Below are positions 34,328 to 42,151 of a stretch of DNA of 64,000 bases, piece after piece. Position 1 is the stretch's first letter. Each line of letters starts with the position of its first letter. A program made the position numbers and the translations under genes. Source of the DNA: Chryseobacterium sp. ERMR1:04. Its GTDB lineage: Bacteria > Bacteroidota > Bacteroidia > Flavobacteriales > Weeksellaceae. Under the pieces are notes generated by a model that was not told the DNA's origin, ran no database searches, and was given only the letters and a program-made list of their open reading frames with translations. The stretch covers positions 1-64,000 of the forward strand of contig NZ_LIRF01000003.1 of NCBI RefSeq assembly GCF_001297705.1. Reading direction: 5' to 3'.

Positions 34328-34891
34328 TTAAAGTGAAAGAATAAGAGGTAAAATGAAATTGGCCATTAAAAAACCGCCTATCATAAAGCAAATTGTTGCG
34401 ACTAAAGAAGACCATTGCAAATTAGAAAGTCCCATAATGGAATGTCCGCTGGTGCAACCTCCTGCATAACGAGTTCCGAAGCCCACTAAAAATCCGCCAA
34501 CAATCATGATAATGAAACCTTTGATACTGAAAAGGTTTTCAAAATTCATCAACTGAGCAGGAACAAGATGTCTATAATCTGTAATTCCATAACCTGCTAA
34601 CTCTGCTTTAAGCGTTGGGTTTACGATGATTTCCTGAGTATTCATAAGAAATTGAGCCGCAATCATTCCACCGAAGAATATGCCTAAAACAAAAAATAAA
34701 TTCCATGATTCTTTTTTCCAGTCATACTTGAAGAAGCTGATGTTGGAGGGAATACATGCGGCACAAATCTGTCTTAATGAGGAGCTTATTCCAAACGATT
34801 TATTCCCTAATATAAGTAAGGTGGGCACGGTGAGACCTATGAGAGGGCCAGCAATATACCAGGGCCATGGTTCTTTGATGATATCTAGCAT
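34328..34891 (-). CDS. YeeE/YedE-type sulfur transporter half
   Basis: This 187-residue inner-membrane protein contains the family signature GTRYAGGCTSGHSIMG with its conserved cysteine and CAACIPSN near the front. It precedes the second half by 10 bp, so the two are co-transcribed and likely form one channel for thiosulfate or a related sulfur species. A Crp/Fnr-family gene lies upstream on the same strand, matching sulfide/thiosulfate loci where that regulator controls this pair. Confidence 0.85.
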   Translation of the reverse strand: MLDIIKEPWPWYIAGPLIGLTVPTLLILGNKSFGISSSLRQICAACIPSNISFFKYDWKKESWNLFFVLGIFFGGMIAAQFLMNTQEIIVNPTLKAELAGYGITDYRHLVPAQLMNFENLFSIKGFIIMIVGGFLVGFGTRYAGGCTSGHSIMGLSNLQWSSLVATICFMIGGFLMANFILPLILSL

Positions 34892-34970
34892 GTAATTAAT
34901 TTCTTAAAGCAAAGATGGAGATTATTATGAAACGCTACAGCTACTTTTGTTACATAAGAAACTTTCAAGA

Positions 34971-35600
34971 TCAATCGGGGAGGGTGATTTTATTTCTTCC
35001 CAACTGTACTTTTCCCATATCTTCGAGTTGTTTTAGCAGTCTTGATACCACAACTCTTGCGGTTCCAAGCTCATTGGCAAGTTGTTCGTGGGTAACGATA
35101 ATGGTTTTGGATTGTGATAGTTCAGATTTTTTAAGGAGAAGATTCAGTAATCGCTCGTCGACTTTTTTGAAAGCAATAGCATTGATAATATCCAGCAACT
35201 CTTCAAATCGTTTATGATAAAGTCTGAAAATATAATCCAGCCATTCGGGATGTTGCTGTATAAAAAGAGAAACTTTGTCTACCGGAAGAAAGAGAATTTC
35301 AGAAGTTTCTTCTATTTCAGCTCTCACAATACTTTTCTCATTGTGCATTCCTCCAAGAAAAGACATAATACAGCTTTCACCCGCTTGGATATAATAGAGT
35401 AAAATTTCACGGCCGTCTTCCTCTGTCCGAATTACTTTCATCATTCCTTTCATTACAATAGGAATAGACTGAACGGATGCTTTTTCATCTAAAATAATTT
35501 CCCCATGTTTGTACTCCTTTATCGTTCCGTATTGGTAAAGTTGTGCTATTAATTTAGGAGAGTTGGCAAATTCTTTAAAGAGGATTGGAGATTCTTTCAT
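34971..35600 (-). CDS. Crp/Fnr-family transcriptional regulator
   Basis: This 209-residue protein has an N-terminal cyclic-nucleotide-binding-like beta-roll (EIILDEKASVQSIPIVMKGMMKVIRTEEDGREILLYYIQAGESCIMSF) and a C-terminal HTH (TIIVTHEQLANELGTARVVVSRLLKQLEDMGKVQLGR). It lacks the N-terminal cysteine cluster of Fnr. A single cysteine in AGESCIMSF sits at the position used by some sulfur-responsive members. The neighbouring YeeE/YedE pair is its probable target. Confidence 0.87.
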   Translation of the reverse strand: MKESPILFKEFANSPKLIAQLYQYGTIKEYKHGEIILDEKASVQSIPIVMKGMMKVIRTEEDGREILLYYIQAGESCIMSFLGGMHNEKSIVRAEIEETSEILFLPVDKVSLFIQQHPEWLDYIFRLYHKRFEELLDIINAIAFKKVDERLLNLLLKKSELSQSKTIIVTHEQLANELGTARVVVSRLLKQLEDMGKVQLGRNKITLPD

Positions 35601-35913
35601 TTTTATTATCCATTAATAAAGCTAATGTACATCAATTTTAAATAGGTAAAATAGCAAAGGATGTGTGACAAAAGCCAACTTAGACACAATAATATAGTGA
35701 GTTTTTCTCACATTTTGTATGCAATAAATAGCTATATTCTTTCGTTTTGCATGATATTTACCCCTATAAAAATTCAAAAATTACTTTAACTTTGCTATAC
35801 TTGAATATTATACTCCAACTGATTGATTTTTAGGAATATTATCATATCTTTTAAGTACGGATGTCATAAACACGTAAGTAGTTGGATATAATTAATTTAG
35901 CGGATAAATAAAC
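35601..35913. other. Divergent promoter region between Crp/Fnr and histidine kinase genes
   Basis: The 313 bp are AT-rich and hold no gene-like frame. Both flanking genes start outward, so two promoters must lie here. I can only point to TTTAACTTTGC near 35784, which resembles the -7 TAnnTTTG element on the histidine kinase side. Confidence 0.4.
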
Positions 35914-37647
35914 ATGAAATATAAATTCTTGAATTTTAAATTGAGGAAAATTGTTCATTACTCTTTAATTATGTGTATTTTATTAATACAGGTAATTATT
36001 GCTGTGTTTTTTTATAATGAGTTTGTGAATGAGAAGAAATTGACCTTTATAAAAAATCAATTGAAAGAAAGCAGAGAATTGGAAGGGGTAACCGATAATT
36101 CGAAGAAAGATTTCATGGAGGCTCAAAACTATCTTCAGAAATACATGATCAGTCAGGATGATAAAGATCTTAAACTCTATTTTGATGCACTGGGAAAGCT
36201 TAAGGGAAATTTCGACAAAATAAGTGAATTTGAAGATAAAACACCAAGGTTAAAAAGTAAATTAGCGCTGCACAAAAAAGATACGTTGCAAATCATAAAG
36301 CTAAAAACATTAATAGATTCTGTATACCATTATTCTCTAAATCCGCCAGCGAAAATTAAGGATAAAGAATATACTCCCGAAAAATATAAAAATAATTTTG
36401 AAGATCTGGATATACAAACCCAGACCTATTCTGATACGATTAAAAAGAAAGGCTTTGTAGGACGCTTAAGAGATGCCATTTCCGGTAAAGTAGATGTACA
36501 AAAACAAAATACGGTTATCACCTTAAAAAATAAAAAAACAGCAGATCTTTCTACCGTAAAATCAGAAATGAATAATACCATAAAGTCTATGGATAAACAT
36601 TATTCTACTGAAATTAAGAAAATCCAATTATCTGCCGCTCAAAATCAGCAGGATAATAGGGTGTTTTATAGCAATTTCAATAGGTTATTGGTGTACAGCA
36701 ACGGGCTTATCAATATGTATGAAAGTGCTATTAAAGGTTTTAAATCAGAATTGGAAAAAGAATACAATAAACAAAGCTTGATTAATAATGAGATCAGAAC
36801 CTATTTGGTCTTGGGATTAATGGTTTTAATGTTCATTGTATCAATTCTAATCATGTATTTCACAAGGGTTGCCTTTATTTACGAACTAAAGCTGAATGCG
36901 GCGAATAAAGAGATTAAGAACAATCTTAATTTCAAAAACAGAATCTTAGGAATGCTGAGCCACGAATTAAGATCTCCGCTCAAAATCATTAATATTTTTA
37001 TTGATAAAATCAACAGAACGACAAAAGACGAGACGATAAAAGAGTATCTTAAATCTATTAAGTTTACCAATAGTACTTTGTTGATACAGTCTAACCAAAT
37101 CTTAGAATACACAAAAAATCAGGAAGCAGAGACCAAGCTTATACCGAAGGTTTTTACGCTTAAAGAAGAAATTAATTCTATTGTAACGGCCATTACTCCT
37201 TATCTGGAAACCAGAAATAATAAGTTTATGGTAACAGACGAAATCCCTGCAGATCTGGTTGTAAATTCAGATAACATAAAGATCAATCAGATTTTTATGA
37301 ATATTTTGGGGAATGCCAATAAGTTTACAGAAAACGGGCAAATCAATCTTACATTAACCACAAAATTAATTGATAAAAATAGAATTTCCTTAACGGCAAT
37401 CGTTGCGGATACAGGTGCAGGGATATCAGAAGCTGATCTTGGGAAAATCTTTGAACCGTATTATCAAGGGATGGTATCTAATGAGATTGATAATCTTGGG
37501 GCAGGGTTGGGGCTCAACTTATGCAAGGAAATTATAGAACTTTTTAATGGCGAAATTTCAGTCTCAAGTCAGTTGAATAAAGGAACAAAAGTAACATTCA
37601 GGATCAATTTAAATAGTAACAATGATGGAATTACCAATGGAAAATAA
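35914..37647 (+). CDS. Membrane sensor histidine kinase
   Basis: This 577-residue protein has a first membrane helix at about residues 15-35, a long charged helical sensor outside the cytoplasm (about 36-290) and a second membrane helix at about 295-317. The kinase core follows: HisKA with LGMLSHELRSPLKIINI, then the N box NILGNANKFTENG, G1 DTGAGIS and G2 GAGLGLNLCKEI. All ATP-binding motifs are present. It overlaps the response-regulator start by about 10 bp. The sensor has no recognised domain, so the signal is unknown. Confidence 0.9.
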   Translation: MKYKFLNFKLRKIVHYSLIMCILLIQVIIAVFFYNEFVNEKKLTFIKNQLKESRELEGVTDNSKKDFMEAQNYLQKYMISQDDKDLKLYFDALGKLKGNFDKISEFEDKTPRLKSKLALHKKDTLQIIKLKTLIDSVYHYSLNPPAKIKDKEYTPEKYKNNFEDLDIQTQTYSDTIKKKGFVGRLRDAISGKVDVQKQNTVITLKNKKTADLSTVKSEMNNTIKSMDKHYSTEIKKIQLSAAQNQQDNRVFYSNFNRLLVYSNGLINMYESAIKGFKSELEKEYNKQSLINNEIRTYLVLGLMVLMFIVSILIMYFTRVAFIYELKLNAANKEIKNNLNFKNRILGMLSHELRSPLKIINIFIDKINRTTKDETIKEYLKSIKFTNSTLLIQSNQILEYTKNQEAETKLIPKVFTLKEEINSIVTAITPYLETRNNKFMVTDEIPADLVVNSDNIKINQIFMNILGNANKFTENGQINLTLTTKLIDKNRISLTAIVADTGAGISEADLGKIFEPYYQGMVSNEIDNLGAGLGLNLCKEIIELFNGEISVSSQLNKGTKVTFRINLNSNNDGITNGK

Positions 37648-38278
37648 AGAAATCACCTTCCTTTTAGCAGATGATCATAGTATTGTAAGACACGGAATGG
37701 CAATTATGATCGATGAAATTGCTCCCAATGCGATAGTGCATCATACTTCTTCTTTACAAGAGGTGGTAGAGCAGGTGAAGTCTAAAGGAATAGAGATTCT
37801 TATCATTGATGCCCATTTTCCGAACGGAAACAGTTTACATATTTTACCAGACATAAAAGCTGCAAACCCAGATGTTAAAATCCTGATCTTCTCTGGCCTT
37901 GAAGAACATTTATATGCTCTTAAATTCATTAATGCAGGAGCAAATGGCTATCTGAGTAAGCTAAGTGAAGAGGAAGAAGTAAAACATGCGGTTATCAGCA
38001 TGATAGAGAAAGGGGAATATATTTCTACCGTTTCTCAGAACTTATTATTACAGTTTGCAAATAATCCGAACTCAATAAATCCTCTTCATCATTTAACGAA
38101 AAGGGAATTGCAAATTGCTGAAATGTATGCCGAAGGACTCGGAAATCTGGAAATTGCAAATCAGCTGGATGTCAAACAGAATACCGTTAGTACGATCAAG
38201 AAAAATATATTTGATAAATTAAAAATAGAAAACCTTGTTGAGCTTATTGATCTCATTAAGACCCATCATACCTTATAG
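37637..38278 (+). CDS. NarL/LuxR-type response regulator
   Basis: I take ATG 37637 (MENKEITFLLADDHSIV, 213 residues). The receiver has the acidic pair in LLADDHS, the phospho-acceptor in LIIDAHFPNG, and IFSG and SKLS at the T/K positions. The C-terminal LuxR HTH reads LTKRELQIAEMYAEGLGNLEIANQLDVKQNTVSTIKKNI. The gene overlaps the kinase gene, so the two form a cognate pair. Its 3' end (ATTAAGACCCATCATACC) is repeated, degenerate, before the second and third tandem units downstream. The duplication therefore included the end of this gene. Confidence 0.9.
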   Translation: MENKEITFLLADDHSIVRHGMAIMIDEIAPNAIVHHTSSLQEVVEQVKSKGIEILIIDAHFPNGNSLHILPDIKAANPDVKILIFSGLEEHLYALKFINAGANGYLSKLSEEEEVKHAVISMIEKGEYISTVSQNLLLQFANNPNSINPLHHLTKRELQIAEMYAEGLGNLEIANQLDVKQNTVSTIKKNIFDKLKIENLVELIDLIKTHHTL

Positions 38279-38327
38279 GATTTTCTAGAACCTAATCTTC
38301 ATTTTTCCTCCATTTAATAGGCTTCCT

Positions 38328-38365
38328 GTAGATAAATATCTGCGGGCTAATCGATATATATCTAC
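38328..38365. promoter_or_regulatory. 38-bp dyad of tandem unit 1
   Basis: The outer arms are GTAGATA and TATCTAC, 24 bases apart; an inner ATCGATATATAT lies between them. Units 2 and 3 have GTCGATA/TATCGAC at exactly the same spacing, so the two arms have changed together. It lies 21 bp before the TTACTTTG box. It is a candidate binding site for the response regulator. Confidence 0.65.
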
Positions 38366-38400
38366 CTGTTTTATAATCTGATGTTGTTACTTTGTAATAG

Positions 38401-38766
38401 AAAGTTTGCTGAAAGAATAAAATGAAAGCAATTGAAACTAAAGTTTTTAGCTCTTACTTTTATTTGAATAATTAAAATGAGTAAATTTTTTCAACTATAA
38501 AATAATAAAATACGATTATAGTAAAACGCAAGTGGTGAAAATAAAATAGGGGGTGATGACCCTAAACACAGATGATGAAATTTCGATACACAAATGATGA
38601 AACTAAAAACACAGATGATGAAAGCCCGTAGATAAATGATCTTTAACCGACTTTTTAAAAGCTATTTATTAAAAAAAACACAAATTTCGATAGGTAAATT
38701 AGCAGAGATGAGTTGCGTAGGAGATTGTTTGATACAGAAAAAAGGAGGCAGAGGTCTCCTTTTTTT
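38401..38766 (+). ncRNA. Putative regulatory RNA, unit 1
   Basis: The predicted RNA is about 366 nt, starting about 7 bases after TTACTTTG (38387-38394). It has five motif copies between 38527 and 38623: AAGTGGTGAAA, GGTGATGA, CAGATGATGAAA, CAAATGATGAAA and CAGATGATGAAA. One copy is displayed in the loop of a hairpin, TAGGG (38547-38551) / CCCTA (38560-38564) with loop GGTGATGA. The 3' end is a terminator: AAAAAAGGAG and CTCCTTTTTT around GCAGAGGT (38738-38765). A 62-codon frame (38636-38824) runs straight through the terminator and is not kept in unit 3. Ends are inferred. Confidence 0.6.
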
Positions 38767-38943
38767 CTTTGCTGCAATTGATGATTTGAAAATGCTTTAT
38801 ATGGAGTTCAAAAATCCAGGTTAGCAAAATACCATACACTTGAATCTGTATTTAATTTTGTCATAGTTCGCTTCATTAAACCCATCATACCAGATACGAT
38901 TTTCTAAGCTCCAATCTTCGTTTCTTAGCTGTTAAAGCCCTTT

Positions 38944-38981
38944 GTCGATAAATATCTACAAGCTTATCGATATATATCGAC
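38944..38981. promoter_or_regulatory. 38-bp dyad of tandem unit 2
   Basis: The arms GTCGATA and TATCGAC are 24 bases apart; inside is the perfect palindrome TCGATATATATCGA (38967-38980). It lies 33 bp before the TTACTTTG box, about one helical turn farther than in unit 1. An extra half-site GTAGATAA follows at about 38990. Confidence 0.65.
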
Positions 38982-39028
38982 GGAGTTTGTAGATAATTTT
39001 ATAAACGGATGTTGTTACTTTGTAGTAG

Positions 39029-39363
39029 AAAATTTACTGAAAGAATAAAACGAATACGTATTAAAATGTTTTAGCTTTTTAATCCAATAATTCAAAACGG
39101 TAGATTTTTTAACTATAAAATAATAAACAATCATTATAGTGAAACGCAAGTGATGAAATAAAAATACACAAGTGATGAGGTTCTAACACAAAGTGATGAA
39201 AAAAAATATTGGTTTTGACGCAAGGTATGTAAATGATCTTTAACCGACTTTTTAAAAGCTATTTATTAAAAAAAACACAAATTTCAATAGGTAAATTGGC
39301 AGAGATTAGTTTTGTAAAAGATTGTTTGATACAGAAAAAAGGAGGCAGAGGTCTCCTTTTTTT
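39029..39363 (+). ncRNA. Putative regulatory RNA, unit 2
   Basis: The predicted RNA is about 335 nt, downstream of TTACTTTG (39015-39022). It has an ACTATAA/TTATAGT stem and then three motif copies between 39145 and 39200 (CGCAAGTGATGAAA, CACAAGTGATGAGG, CACAAAGTGATGAAA), with a degenerate CGCAAGGTATG at 39219. The terminator is identical in sequence to that of unit 1 (AAAAAAGGAG/CTCCTTTTTT, 39335-39363). It is closest to unit 1 in the last 130 bases. Transcript ends are inferred from sequence only. Confidence 0.6.
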
Positions 39364-39540
39364 CTTTGCTATAATTGATGACTTTCAGAATGCTTTATAT
39401 TAAATTCAAAAATAAGGTTAGCAAAATGTCATGCATTTGGATCTGTATTGAATTTTGTCATAGTTTGTCTCACTAAAACACATTTACTGGATAGGATTTT
39501 CTAAGCTCCAATCTTCATTTCTTAGCTGTTAAAGCCCTTT

Positions 39541-39578
39541 GTCGATAAATATCTAGACTCTTATCGATATATATCGAC
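39541..39578. promoter_or_regulatory. 38-bp dyad of tandem unit 3
   Basis: The arms are GTCGATA and TATCGAC with the same 24-base spacing, and the inner palindrome TCGATATATATCGA is retained although the middle bases differ from unit 2 (CTAGACTC in place of CTACAAGC). The distance to TTACTTTG (39612) is again 33 bp. Confidence 0.65.
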
Positions 39579-39625
39579 GGGTTTTGTAGATAATTTTATA
39601 CACGGATGTTGTTACTTTGTAGTAG

Positions 39626-39942
39626 AAAATTTACTGAAAGAATAAAAAGGGTGAGTATTAAAAATGTTTTAGCTTTTTAATCCAATTATTCGAAGTAGTA
39701 AATCTTAATTATAAAATAATAAACGATTGCTATAGTAAAACGCAAGTGATGAAATCAAAATACACAAATGGTGAAACTAAACGCAAATGATGAAATAGGT
39801 ATATAAATAATCTTTTAATCTTTAACGGACTTCTTGGAAGCTATTTATTAAAAAAACACAAAATTATATATAGACAAGCCAAAAGTAGTCTTTTAGAAGA
39901 TTGTTTAATACAGAAAAAAGGAGACAATGGTCTCCTTTTTTT
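39626..39942 (+). ncRNA. Putative regulatory RNA, unit 3
   Basis: The predicted RNA is about 317 nt, downstream of TTACTTTG (39612-39619). Three motif copies lie between 39741 and 39795 (CGCAAGTGATGAAA, CACAAATGGTGAAA, CGCAAATGATGAAA). The 3' part is the most diverged of the three units, yet the terminator keeps its shape: AAAAAAGGAG / CTCCTTTTTT with a changed loop (ACAATGGT). Conservation of motif and hairpin while the surrounding sequence and every reading frame drift is the main argument for an RNA function. Confidence 0.6.
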
Positions 39943-39997
39943 CTTTTCCGAAATGTAATGATTTAAGAATATCTGAAGCTTCCCCAGCAAGAAAACC

Positions 39998-40834
39998 TTA
40001 ATCTAAAACATAGATTTTATTATTTTTAAGACTAATTCCCAATCGATTTCCCAGCCAATTGATACTGGTTTTTCCTTCATAAATTAATCCGTCCACAAAA
40101 ACAACATTGGGATCTTTCAGGTGTGCATATTCATTTGAAATTGAATTGATCGTTCCCGAATAATATTTAGTCATTATCTTTTCATTAAACTCACTTTTTC
40201 GCTCAGTTAACTTTAATTTTTCCTTATCTATTTTCAATAATGGAATCAGTTTGTCACTCAGCCAAAACGAATTATTTCCTGCACCGGAATCCAACATCAC
40301 CTGTATTTTGTATTGGTCATTTAATTTTATGTAGGTAAATATGTCTATAGAATGATCTGCGTGGGTAGAGAGCTGAATATCAAAAGATTTTTTATTCTTC
40401 AACGGATCAATGGGTACAAGTTCAATTTCTTTTTTATTAAAATCAATGATAAAATCTTTGTCTTTCAACATGGGTAAAGAAATCAAACCGTTAAGTCCGT
40501 CCAGCTTCATATCAAAAGTTGAATATGGGGTGTTTTTAAATTTTGTTCCTGCAAAAGTTATTTCCTCACTTTGAAAGAGAGGGACATCAATTCTCTCACC
40601 GGTTGCTCTGAAGGCGGTGAAAAAATTGTAGCTTGTTTTCTGTTTTAAATCTTTAGCAAAATCGGTGAAAAATAAATTGATCCCTCCGCCTGTATCAAAG
40701 ATAAAATTGCCTTCTTTTCCTTCGATAGTGGCCTTTACCACAATATGACCGGATGGTAATAACTGAAAAGGTATTTTTTGAGAAAATAATTGATTGGAAA
40801 GTAGAATGATAAAAGCTACAATGGTTCTTTTCAT
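39998..40834 (-). CDS. Secreted retropepsin-like aspartyl protease
   Basis: This 278-residue protein has a signal peptide (MKRTIVAFIILLSNQLFSQ). Two aspartyl-protease motifs are visible: NFIFDTGGGINLFF near residue 45 and VMLDSGAGNNSFWLS near residue 180, with the hydrophobic-hydrophobic-Gly partner LNGLISLPML between them. This is the bacterial two-domain retropepsin-like family (PF13650 type). It is probably exported to the periplasm or surface. It opens a run of secreted hydrolases on the minus strand, though about 240 bp separate it from the next gene. Confidence 0.82.
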   Translation of the reverse strand: MKRTIVAFIILLSNQLFSQKIPFQLLPSGHIVVKATIEGKEGNFIFDTGGGINLFFTDFAKDLKQKTSYNFFTAFRATGERIDVPLFQSEEITFAGTKFKNTPYSTFDMKLDGLNGLISLPMLKDKDFIIDFNKKEIELVPIDPLKNKKSFDIQLSTHADHSIDIFTYIKLNDQYKIQVMLDSGAGNNSFWLSDKLIPLLKIDKEKLKLTERKSEFNEKIMTKYYSGTINSISNEYAHLKDPNVVFVDGLIYEGKTSINWLGNRLGISLKNNKIYVLD

Positions 40835-41025
40835 GGATTGTTTTAGGTTAGTGTTTATTATTGTAAATGTTTGAGCTTCCTTAAAGAGTTCTCTCGTGGA
40901 AAAACGCTGATAAAACTAAACAAAAAAAATGAGTTTGAATAAAGTAAAAATCCTTTAGAGCTTATCCATACGCTTCGACGAATCAACGAAGTTGATTATC
41001 TCCTTTGCTCCCTGAAAACAGACAT

Positions 41026-41039
41026 TAAACAGGCTCTTA
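41026..41039. repeat. Solo IS5-type terminal repeat
   Basis: TAAACAGGCTCTTA is identical to the right terminal repeat of the IS5-type element at 8206-9634. No transposase remains nearby. It marks a past insertion or a short non-autonomous derivative in the 40835-41073 gap. Confidence 0.65.
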
Positions 41040-41073
41040 TAATGATGACTACATTTCTGGGATTAAATCAAAC

Positions 41074-42120
41074 TTAGTTTAGCTTTATATCATTATACAA
41101 GTTATCAACTACTTTTTGCAAAATTTTTCCTGCTTCATTAAAACTGGTGTTTGTCAATATGGATATTCCTATATTTTGTTTTGGGTAAATCACAAACCAA
41201 TTCTGCATTCCGTATATGCCTCCGTGATGTCTATACATTAATTGATGATCATTTTCTATGATGTACCAATGATAACCTTCCCAAAAATCAGAACCTTCTT
41301 TATATAATTTTTTATGAGATTCGTTTACAATATGGTTTGATTTGTCAAGTTGCAATTTAATATATTTCACTAAATCCGTAGTCGTAGAATGTAATCCTGA
41401 AATTCCACCCCATAAAATTCTATTGAAGTTGGGCATTAACTCATTTTTATCGTTATAGCCTTTTACCAATCTTTTTTTATCATTTTCATTGAGTGTAAAC
41501 TTCGTTTGATTCATTGTATTGGGTTTCAAAATAAATTCAATGACCAATTCCTCAAAAGATTTTTGGTACACTTTTTCAAGTATATAGGCTATCAACTCTG
41601 GAGCAGTGTTTGAATACGAATATGTTTCTCCAGGGATCGTTTCAATTTTGATGAGTTTTAATCCTTCGAAAAAAGCCTTTTTATTTTCGCTTTTCAGAGG
41701 CATATTAGGAAATCCACTGGTATGGGTGATGAGGTGTTTGATTCTTATAGGTTCCCCTTTAAATTCTAAATTGTGATAAGGCTCATCAAGATAAATTCTA
41801 ATATCATCATCTAAATTGAGTTTTTTATCAAGTACAGCTTTAGCGGCTACATAGCCTGTAAAGGTTTTCGTTACGGAAGCTAATTCATAAAGTGTAGAAT
41901 CATTTGGTTTGTTGCCTTTTCCAATCGTTAATTCTCCAAAATGTTTTATGGTAGATTTTCCATCTTTCAGCACCGCAATGGAAACAGAATGAAATCTTTT
42001 GTCCTCTAATAACTGAAGCGCATTTTTTGTAATCGCATTTTCAACATTTTGTGTATTGATTTGCTGAAGACTTTTACATCCAAGTAAGACAAAAAATAAA
42101 ATAAGGGTTAAATATTTCAT
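41074..42120 (-). CDS. Serine hydrolase lipoprotein, penicillin-binding-protein fold
   Basis: This 348-residue protein has a lipobox (LILFFVLLGCKSLQQ), so it is probably membrane-anchored outside the cytoplasm. The active site SxxK is in LYELASVTKTFTGYVAAKA, the YxN motif in YSYSNTAPELIAYILE, and the HxG in MYRHHGGIYGMQNWF. It is preceded by an alpha/beta hydrolase gene 31 bp upstream, so the two are probably co-transcribed. A peptidase, esterase or amidase role is possible; the sequence does not define the substrate. Confidence 0.86.
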   Translation of the reverse strand: MKYLTLILFFVLLGCKSLQQINTQNVENAITKNALQLLEDKRFHSVSIAVLKDGKSTIKHFGELTIGKGNKPNDSTLYELASVTKTFTGYVAAKAVLDKKLNLDDDIRIYLDEPYHNLEFKGEPIRIKHLITHTSGFPNMPLKSENKKAFFEGLKLIKIETIPGETYSYSNTAPELIAYILEKVYQKSFEELVIEFILKPNTMNQTKFTLNENDKKRLVKGYNDKNELMPNFNRILWGGISGLHSTTTDLVKYIKLQLDKSNHIVNESHKKLYKEGSDFWEGYHWYIIENDHQLMYRHHGGIYGMQNWFVIYPKQNIGISILTNTSFNEAGKILQKVVDNLYNDIKLN

Positions 42121-42151
42121 TGTAGTAATTTATAATTTAATAGGAAGTGTA

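Larger units (their letters stand above)
38240..39960 (+). repeat. Three tandem diverged repeat units of about 600 bp
   Basis: Units begin at GATTTTCTA at 38279, 38898 and 39495 (spacings 619 and 597 bp). Conserved in order are: the 3' tail of the response-regulator gene, a 38-bp dyad, a GTTGTTACTTTGTA box, CTGAAAGAATAAAA, an ACTATAA/TTATAGT stem, an array of CACAARTGATGAAA motifs, a block around ACGGACT/CGACTT-TAAAAGC-TATTTATTAAA and an intrinsic terminator. No open frame is conserved through all three. The whole 1.7-kb gap carries no other gene. Confidence 0.85.

Noticed and set aside
38527-38623. Box C-like word (RTGATGA) as in archaeal C/D RNAs
   Set aside because: Bacteria lack the C/D RNP proteins and no box D (CTGA) is placed correctly; treated as coincidence.
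38636-38824. 62-codon frame in tandem unit 1 (begins MIFNRLFKSYLLKK), similar frame in unit 2
   Set aside because: It runs through the intrinsic terminator, its C-terminus differs by an indel in unit 2, and it is destroyed in unit 3 while the hairpin is kept. RNA is the better reading, though a short peptide in units 1-2 cannot be excluded.
38527-39795. CRISPR-like array from the repeated CACAARTGATGAAA motif
   Set aside because: Motifs are too short, imperfect and irregularly spaced, and no cas genes are present.
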